NCBI GenBank assembly: GCA_964452085.1
Contig: CAYVKL010000004.1
Coordinates: forward strand, 248,001-312,000
Reading direction: 5' to 3'
Source: Methanobacterium sp964452085
GTDB lineage: Archaea; Methanobacteriota; Methanobacteria; Methanobacteriales; Methanobacteriaceae
DNA length: 64,000 nt
Below are positions 58,885-64,000 of the stretch, piece after piece. Numbering within the stretch: position 1 is the first letter of the stretch; every line of letters starts with the position of its first letter. Both the position numbers and the translations under genes were made by a program. The notes below the pieces were generated by a model. It had not been told where the DNA came from, ran no database searches, and worked only from the letters and a program-made list of their open reading frames with translations.

Positions 58885-59056
58885 TAATAATATATTAAGT
58901 TTTATGAGGATTCCAGACTATAGATAGGTAGATGACCAAATTATGTATTACTTTTTACGAAATAAGTATATATGTTTATCGAAGTTCAATACCAAAAAAA
59001 AACCCACAAAAATTGAAGTTTAAGAAAAATAAGATATTATTGGTAACCCCTTATCT

Positions 59057-59467
59057 TCACAAGATTTTTACCATATCCCCTGCATTTTTCAGTCTTTTAT
59101 CAAGGGTTAAAAGTGGTATTCCCTCCCTTTGGGATGCGGCCATAAATAATGAATCATATACCGTGATCTTATGAGTTAAAGCAATTTGGAAGGATTCTTC
59201 CAGGAGTTCATGAGTGGGGATAACTTCACAACTGGTGTTAATGAATTCCAGGCTAATTTTAAGTGCTTGATTAATTAAGTCAGGGTCTTCATTGAAAAAA
59301 TTCACGCGCTTCCAGGCAACATTGGCTACTTCTGCCCTTGCCAGATCCACTGTTACTAATTGAGTGTTTCCAGTTGCATTAACTGCTTTTTGTGATGATG
59401 ATTCCTGGAAAAATAGGGCAGCTATGACTGAGGAGTCCAAAACACATCTAGTATTCATCCCTATCAT
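59057..59467 (-). CDS. vapC: VapC-type PIN-domain toxin
   Basis: 136 residues (or 133 from the ATG at 59458). PIN acidic residues: Asp in CVLDSSVIAALFF, Glu in ARAEVANVAWKR, Asp in TVYDSLFMAAS and Asp in LLTLDKRLKNA. Predicted Mg-dependent site-specific RNase. Its start overlaps the end of the antitoxin gene by about 10-20 bases, the normal vapBC order. Confidence 0.92.
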   Translation of the reverse strand: MIGMNTRCVLDSSVIAALFFQESSSQKAVNATGNTQLVTVDLARAEVANVAWKRVNFFNEDPDLINQALKISLEFINTSCEVIPTHELLEESFQIALTHKITVYDSLFMAASQREGIPLLTLDKRLKNAGDMVKIL

Positions 59468-59690
59468 CTCTGATGAGTTTTACGGATTCAATATCCTTCA
59501 TTTGTTTCCTAAGACCCTCAACATTCTTGAGGAGCCTTTTTTTACTTTTTTCCTGGATTAATTTTATAGTAAGTTGCCTTATCTCTTCCTGCCAGTTCAC
59601 ATCATCCATTTCATCCATTATCTTCCTAAAACGGACAGGTATACGAATACTGTATACAGGTTTTGTAGACATAACTCTATATTTAGCCAT
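59448..59690 (-). CDS. vapB: VapB-type ribbon-helix-helix antitoxin
   Basis: 80 residues. N-terminal ribbon strand VYSIRIPVRFRKIMDEM is of the RHH type; the C terminus is a long charged helix that would wrap the PIN toxin. A start at the internal ATG 59672 is also possible. AGATATATCT palindrome at 59697-59706, seven bases upstream, is a candidate operator or TATA element. Confidence 0.85.
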   Translation of the reverse strand: MAKYRVMSTKPVYSIRIPVRFRKIMDEMDDVNWQEEIRQLTIKLIQEKSKKRLLKNVEGLRKQMKDIESVKLIRDDRDEY

Positions 59691-59696
59691 AATTAC

Positions 59697-59706
59697 AGAT
59701 ATATCT
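59697..59706. promoter_or_regulatory. Palindrome AGATATATCT upstream of vapB
   Basis: Ten-bp perfect palindrome seven bases before the first vapB ATG. May be the autoregulatory site, or a chance AT-rich dyad. Confidence 0.4.
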
Positions 59707-59790
59707 TATCTTATTAATAAATAGTTAATTAATATTAATCATCACGAGAACTAATGGATTTAATTGGTATCTGTTTTTTCCAAAAAAAAT

Positions 59791-59814
59791 AAAAAAAGAG
59801 GATTATAAATCCTC
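59791..59814 (-). terminator. Intrinsic terminator of the first adhesin
   Basis: Stem GAGGATT (59798-59804) / AATCCTC (59808-59814) with a 3-nt loop, starting three bases after the stop codon and followed on the minus strand by T7-A-T8. Confidence 0.85.
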
Positions 59815-59816
59815 AC

Positions 59817-61478
59817 CTATTTTCTGCGTGTGCTTAGAAGTCCACCCATGACCATCAGAATTGCCAGGGCAATTCCTGCCATTGGTACTCCAGTGGTTTG
59901 CATTCCAACGGTTTTTTCACTACCGGTTGCGGCCTGAGCTATGGCAACGTTAGCTGGTAATGGTGTTCGGAATCCGTCCAGTATGGCGAAAATATTGGCT
60001 ATTCCAAATCCATCGTTTGCTCGGAGTATGGCAGTGGCTATACCGTTTACAGTTGGCACATCCACGGATTTACTTCCCACATTTCCAATGTCAGTGGTTA
60101 TGGTTATGATGGTACCGTCGGGTATGTGGCCTATGCTTGAGGTGTCTTCACCGTTGCTGTTGGTGGTTACACTGGCAGTTACTGTAGATGTTGATCCGAA
60201 GGGTATGTTGGTTGGGTTGGCAGATACAGTTAGGATTAACCATGGGTCGGCATCAACCTCATCCACTTCTCCTCCAATGTTATCAGGGTTGTTTTTAGGG
60301 TTGTCGTTGGATCCCCACCAGTTGTTGGTGGCGTCTACCATGTAAAGGGGTACTTGTTGTGTGGTAAATAGATTTTCTTCTCGGAATTTGAGTTGGCCCG
60401 TGTCGAGGTAAACCCCGTAATCAGTGTTGCCTATGATTCGATTGACGTTGATGTTGCGGTAATTAATGGTTCCTAATGCTCCTGAAGAGCCGTAGTAGAT
60501 GTATATTCCGCTTCCGTTGTTGTTGATGATGTTGTTTCCAATGATCTTATAGGATCCTCCGTCGAGGTGGATTGCTCCGTTACTATTGGCTGTGTTATCG
60601 GTGAAGGTGCTGCCGGTAATGTATAGATCTGAGGAAAATCCAGAGAATATGGCTCCTCCCATTCCAGGGTCTTTACCACCGTTTACGTAGTTACCAGTGA
60701 ATAGGGAGTCAGTGACTGTGAGATCTCCCCGGTTCCAGATGGCTCCACCCTCTTCATCAGCGTAGTTCCCGTTGAACTGGCAGTTAGATATGTATACATT
60801 TCCTCGGTTGATGTATATGGCCCCACCATCCCATTCAGCGTGGTTTCCATTGAATTGGCTGTTGGTGATTGAAGCATCCCCATCCTGGATGTAGACTGCC
60901 CCACCAGCAATGCCCGAACCCGCGTAGTTGGAGTTAAACTGGCATCCTTGTATGTTCACTTCGTTTTGACTGTATACAGCCCCTCCATTGGTGGTGGCGT
61001 GGTTGTTTTCAAATGCACAGTTGGTGAGGGTTAATGTTCCCAGGTTGTTTATGGCACCTCCATAACCACTTTCACCATTTTTCATGGTTAAATCCTTGAT
61101 GATTACGTTCGCATTGATTATGGCAAAGATTTTACTAAGACCCATGGCATCGATAAAGGTCACACTGCTACCAGCACCGGCAAGAGTCATGTTTTTATCT
61201 ATGACTAAGTTAAAGTCAGCATGATTTGCTTCAGTTTTGTTGTAGGTTCCTGCTGCCAGGTTGACTGTTCCGTTTTCATTAACCCGGTTTATACCCATTT
61301 CAACACTCTGCAGGGGACCAACACCAGGAGTTCCTTGTGTAGCCTGTGATCCGTCGTTGCTGTCATTTCCAGTGGTGGAAACATAGATGGTATCCAGTCC
61401 ACCGTTGGCAGATGCAGCCCCACAAAGAATGAGTGCAAAAAGAAGAGTAATAGTGAGTATTATAGTTTGCTTTTTCAC
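59817..61478 (-). CDS. Beta-helix adhesin-like surface protein
   Basis: 553 residues, GTG start eight bases after GGAGG. Signal peptide (1-25), then a right-handed parallel beta-helix of Pmp-like repeats (about 90-370) with recurring GGA(I/V)xxxG and CxFxxN(H/Y)A turns, an Ig-like/Big-type domain (about 425-515), and a C-terminal anchor: GMQTTGVPMAGIALAILMVM then basic RRK. Predicted cell-surface protein for adhesion or polysaccharide binding. Its closest relative is the next gene. Such adhesin-like genes are typical of Methanobacteriaceae. Confidence 0.88.
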   Translation of the reverse strand: MKKQTIILTITLLFALILCGAASANGGLDTIYVSTTGNDSNDGSQATQGTPGVGPLQSVEMGINRVNENGTVNLAAGTYNKTEANHADFNLVIDKNMTLAGAGSSVTFIDAMGLSKIFAIINANVIIKDLTMKNGESGYGGAINNLGTLTLTNCAFENNHATTNGGAVYSQNEVNIQGCQFNSNYAGSGIAGGAVYIQDGDASITNSQFNGNHAEWDGGAIYINRGNVYISNCQFNGNYADEEGGAIWNRGDLTVTDSLFTGNYVNGGKDPGMGGAIFSGFSSDLYITGSTFTDNTANSNGAIHLDGGSYKIIGNNIINNNGSGIYIYYGSSGALGTINYRNINVNRIIGNTDYGVYLDTGQLKFREENLFTTQQVPLYMVDATNNWWGSNDNPKNNPDNIGGEVDEVDADPWLILTVSANPTNIPFGSTSTVTASVTTNSNGEDTSSIGHIPDGTIITITTDIGNVGSKSVDVPTVNGIATAILRANDGFGIANIFAILDGFRTPLPANVAIAQAATGSEKTVGMQTTGVPMAGIALAILMVMGGLLSTRRK

Positions 61479-61887
61479 ATTTTCACCTCCTTTTACAGTT
61501 ATAAATTAGTTTATGAACTGTTTTTTAACTGGAAAAGGATTAACTGTTTTTTAGGTGAAAAAATGTTTAATGAAATCTGTTTTTCTCTGCCCCTACCCCT
61601 ATTTCACTGAATTTTAACTGAAATTTCTTAAAATAAATTCTATATTATATTTTGTTTTTAATTGATAATATACATAATCATGAACAGGAGCCTCGATTTT
61701 TCATAAAATGTTCTATAAATAATACACGAAAAATTGGAATGTGATTTTCAATTAAGGAGATTGATATCAAAGAAAGAAATAAACCCCAAAAAAAGAGAAC
61801 AAACCCAAATAAGTAGATAACTCCAAATAAAAGATATCTATTAAATTAAATTAAAAAAAAAAAATAGATGGGAGGTTAAACCTCCAC
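61479..61887. other. Intergenic region between the two adhesins
   Basis: 409 bp. Contains the promoter and leader of the first adhesin (conserved AACTGTAAAAGGAGGTGAAAA just before the start, shared with the second adhesin) and the terminator of the second. No ORF supported. Confidence 0.55.
61853..61885 (-). terminator. Intrinsic terminator of the second adhesin
   Basis: GGAGG / CCTCC stem with a 5-nt loop (61871-61885), directly past the stop codon, followed on the minus strand by CATCTA and a T12 tract. Confidence 0.85.
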
Positions 61888-63486
61888 TTATTTTCTTCGT
61901 GCTGTGAAGAGTCCACCTATTACCATTAGTATGGCCAGTGCCATTCCTGCTATTGGTGCTCCAGTAGTTTGCATACCCACTGTATTAGCGTTAACAGTAG
62001 AAGTGCTTGCTGCCTGGGCTATCACCACGTTAGCTGGTAATGGTGTTCTGAATCCATCCAGGATAGCATAGAGATTGGCTAGTCCGTAACCTTCATTGGC
62101 TCTTAAGATAGCGGTGGCAATACCTGCAACTGTGGGTACAGTTACCTGTTTACTTCCCACGTTACCAATGTCAGTGGTTATGGTGACCATTGTGCCGTCA
62201 GGTACGTATCCCTGACTGGATATGTCCACACCATCACTATTTATGTTCAGGCTGGCAGTTATGGTGGATGTACCTCCAAATGCTACGTTGGTTGGGTTGG
62301 AGTTTATGGTTAGGGTTAACCATGGGTCGGCATCAACTAGTTCCGCGTCTCCTCCGATGTTGTTGGGGTTGTCTTTGGGGTTGCTGTTTGATCCCCACCA
62401 GTTATTGGTGGCGTCAATCAAGTAGAAAGGTATTTCATCACTGAATGCTGCACCATCTAGAATGACTCCATCGTTTACTGGTTCATTTCCAGAGTAAAGG
62501 TATATGGCGTATTCAGTGTTACCATAGAAACGGTTGAAGTTAATGTTACGGTAGGTTTGGGTTGGTGTAGATCCTGAAGGACCCATTTGAATGTATATGG
62601 CGCTTCCCTCATTGTTTAGGAAATTGTTGCCTTTGATTAGGAAGTCTGTTCCCACAATGAATATTGCCCCACCCTGATCAGCTGTGTTACTTGAGAAAGT
62701 GCTTTTGGTGACGTTGAGTTTGTTGTAAACCGTGTATATTGCTCCACCTTTTCCTATTTCATCAGTAACATAGTTACCAGTGAATATGCAGTTTTCAATG
62801 GTGAGTGGAACTATTAAAGCCCAAATTGCCCCTCCATCTTTCTCAGCATGGTTTCCAATGAATTGACTGTTTTTTATGGTTGCATCCTGACCCTGTGCGA
62901 ATATTGCACCACCAAGAAGTCCAGATCCTGCGTAGTTACTGATGAACTGGCATCCGTCAACATAGAGGCTATCGCGACTACGTATGGCCCCTCCGGAAAG
63001 GGTAGCATGGTTGTTTTCAAATAAAACATTTTCCAGTATCAGGGTTCCAGCGCAGTCAATAGCTCCACCGAAATCATTTTCACCATTTTTCAGTGTTAAA
63101 TCTTTGATGGTGACGGTTGATGTGGCAATATTGAATATATTGCTGAGTCCCATGGCATCGATGATGGTGGAACCGGTTCCAGCACCTATGATGTTCATGT
63201 TTCTGCTTATGCCCAGGTTGATGTCTGAATGTCCACTATCTGTTTTATTGTATGTTCCTGCTGCCAGGTTGATGGTTCCGTTAGTATTAACTAGGGTTAT
63301 TCCTGCTTCTATACTCTGTTTGGGTCCAACTCCACCAGGTCCGGGGGTAGCTTGAGATCCATCCCAGCTGTCATTTCCATCAGTGGCCACGTAGACATTG
63401 TCCAGACCGCTAGTGGCAGATGCAGATCCACAAAGAATGAGTGCAAATAGAAGAGTAGATATTAGGATGATTGATTGCTTTTTCAC
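61888..63486 (-). CDS. Beta-helix adhesin-like surface protein, paralog
   Basis: 532 residues, GTG start ten bases after GGAGG. Same domain order as the 59817 gene: signal peptide, beta-helix with GGAIxxxG repeats (about 90-345), Ig-like domain with the almost identical ending TIASLNIN-type strand, DGFRTPLPANVVIAQA, and the same anchor (GMQTTGAPIAGMALAILMVI then ARRK). The beta-helix repeats differ more than the signal, Ig and anchor parts, as expected of a tandem duplication under divergent selection on the binding face. Confidence 0.88.
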   Translation of the reverse strand: MKKQSIILISTLLFALILCGSASATSGLDNVYVATDGNDSWDGSQATPGPGGVGPKQSIEAGITLVNTNGTINLAAGTYNKTDSGHSDINLGISRNMNIIGAGTGSTIIDAMGLSNIFNIATSTVTIKDLTLKNGENDFGGAIDCAGTLILENVLFENNHATLSGGAIRSRDSLYVDGCQFISNYAGSGLLGGAIFAQGQDATIKNSQFIGNHAEKDGGAIWALIVPLTIENCIFTGNYVTDEIGKGGAIYTVYNKLNVTKSTFSSNTADQGGAIFIVGTDFLIKGNNFLNNEGSAIYIQMGPSGSTPTQTYRNINFNRFYGNTEYAIYLYSGNEPVNDGVILDGAAFSDEIPFYLIDATNNWWGSNSNPKDNPNNIGGDAELVDADPWLTLTINSNPTNVAFGGTSTITASLNINSDGVDISSQGYVPDGTMVTITTDIGNVGSKQVTVPTVAGIATAILRANEGYGLANLYAILDGFRTPLPANVVIAQAASTSTVNANTVGMQTTGAPIAGMALAILMVIGGLFTARRK

Positions 63487-64000
63487 TTGCTTTTCACCTC
63501 CTTTTACAGTTTTAAATAATCCATTTTTTTAAATTCATGTCAAACTTGAATGTTAAAATGACTTTTGATGTTATATGACATCTAATCATAAAGACGTTTA
63601 TTAATAAAAACGTACTAGTCATAAAGACGTCTACAAATCAAGTTTTTTTAACATTTAAAACTGAATTTTCGCTTGTAAGGTAAAACTGTTCTATCGGTGT
63701 AAAGTAAGTAAATGGTTGTTGTTTTCGCCGCCCTTACCTTATTAGAATTATGACTGTAATTTGACTTGAACGCCAATAATGTATTTTTTAATTTATTTAT
63801 AATTAACTATAAAAAGATTAAAACCAATTATAAGCTTTAAAAATTAAATTTTAACAATATAAAAAAGTAATAAGGATTTAAAAGAAATAATAAAGAGTAT
63901 ATAAGATAATACAATTAGTTAGATGTATTCTTACTAAGGGTTTCCAAGAACAATCAAATTATTCACTATCAATGCATTACAAATGTCCGTTACATCTCCT
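63487..64000. other. Intergenic region with direct repeats and a paired GC patch
   Basis: 514 bp to the window end. Direct repeat TCATAAAGACGT(T/C)TA at about 63586-63601 and 63619-63632, with ACGTTT/AAACGT arms between. Further on, TAAGGTAA (63676-63683) and TTACCTTA (63734-63741) bracket 50 bases that include a GC-rich TTTTCGCCGCCC. No ORF supported. Confidence 0.5.

Overview
The window looks like chromosome from a mesophilic, hydrogenotrophic methanogen of the Methanobacteriaceae, most probably Methanobacterium or a close relative. This rests on low G+C, archaeal-type PheT, ValS and SecDF, a COG1107 RecJ-like protein, a class III (EppA-type) prepilin, FilR1/DUF1724 and DUF166 proteins, beta-helix adhesins, and starts that mix GTG/TTG with strong Shine-Dalgarno sites. 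The assignment is inference from gene content; no rRNA is present. A run of exactly 100 Ns (49486-49585) marks a scaffold gap.

Layout. 0-13 kb: MntP-like Mn exporter, a SpoIIE-type phosphatase, an ABC-class ATPase, zinc-ribbon membrane proteins, a B12-radical SAM protein, a sulfite-oxidase-like molybdoenzyme, TrmO and LtrA. Two intergenic regions here carry convincing RNA-like folds (10523-10632 and 13558-13638). 14-18.4 kb: a two-component operon (multi-PAS kinase, response regulator, REC-PAS protein), then tRNA-Gln(CUG). 19-20.4 kb: a CadC-like metal sensor with a candidate operator and an unknown membrane-anchored protein. 21-39 kb is mostly housekeeping: argB, argC, secF-secD, pyrI, pheT, valS-aroA, a small GTPase and an endonuclease III. 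The valS-aroA junction is triplicated in tandem, and the endonuclease III has a His at one FeS-ligand position and no canonical start in the expected place.

39-57 kb: a secreted DnaJ-like zinc-finger lipoprotein, a FilR1 regulator overlapping a UbiA prenyltransferase, a KaiC-like ATPase/receiver/HisKA_2 kinase operon, the COG1107 protein, superoxide reductase and rubrerythrin on either side of the gap, two more HisKA_2 kinases and a class III prepilin-like protein. 57-64 kb is accessory: a truncated HVO_A0114-type regulator, an HTH-MNT/HEPN pair whose HEPN gene is frameshifted at an A7 run, a VapBC pair, and two tandem paralogous beta-helix adhesins that each end in a clear intrinsic terminator.

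Most genes belong to known families. The most promising undescribed elements are non-coding: a three-way-junction RNA candidate, an sRNA candidate that presents an anti-Shine-Dalgarno loop, twin TGTCA/TGACA dyads 40 bp apart, and several tandem repeats with unit lengths of 7, 11, 20, 28, 30 and 40 bp placed at gene boundaries or promoters.
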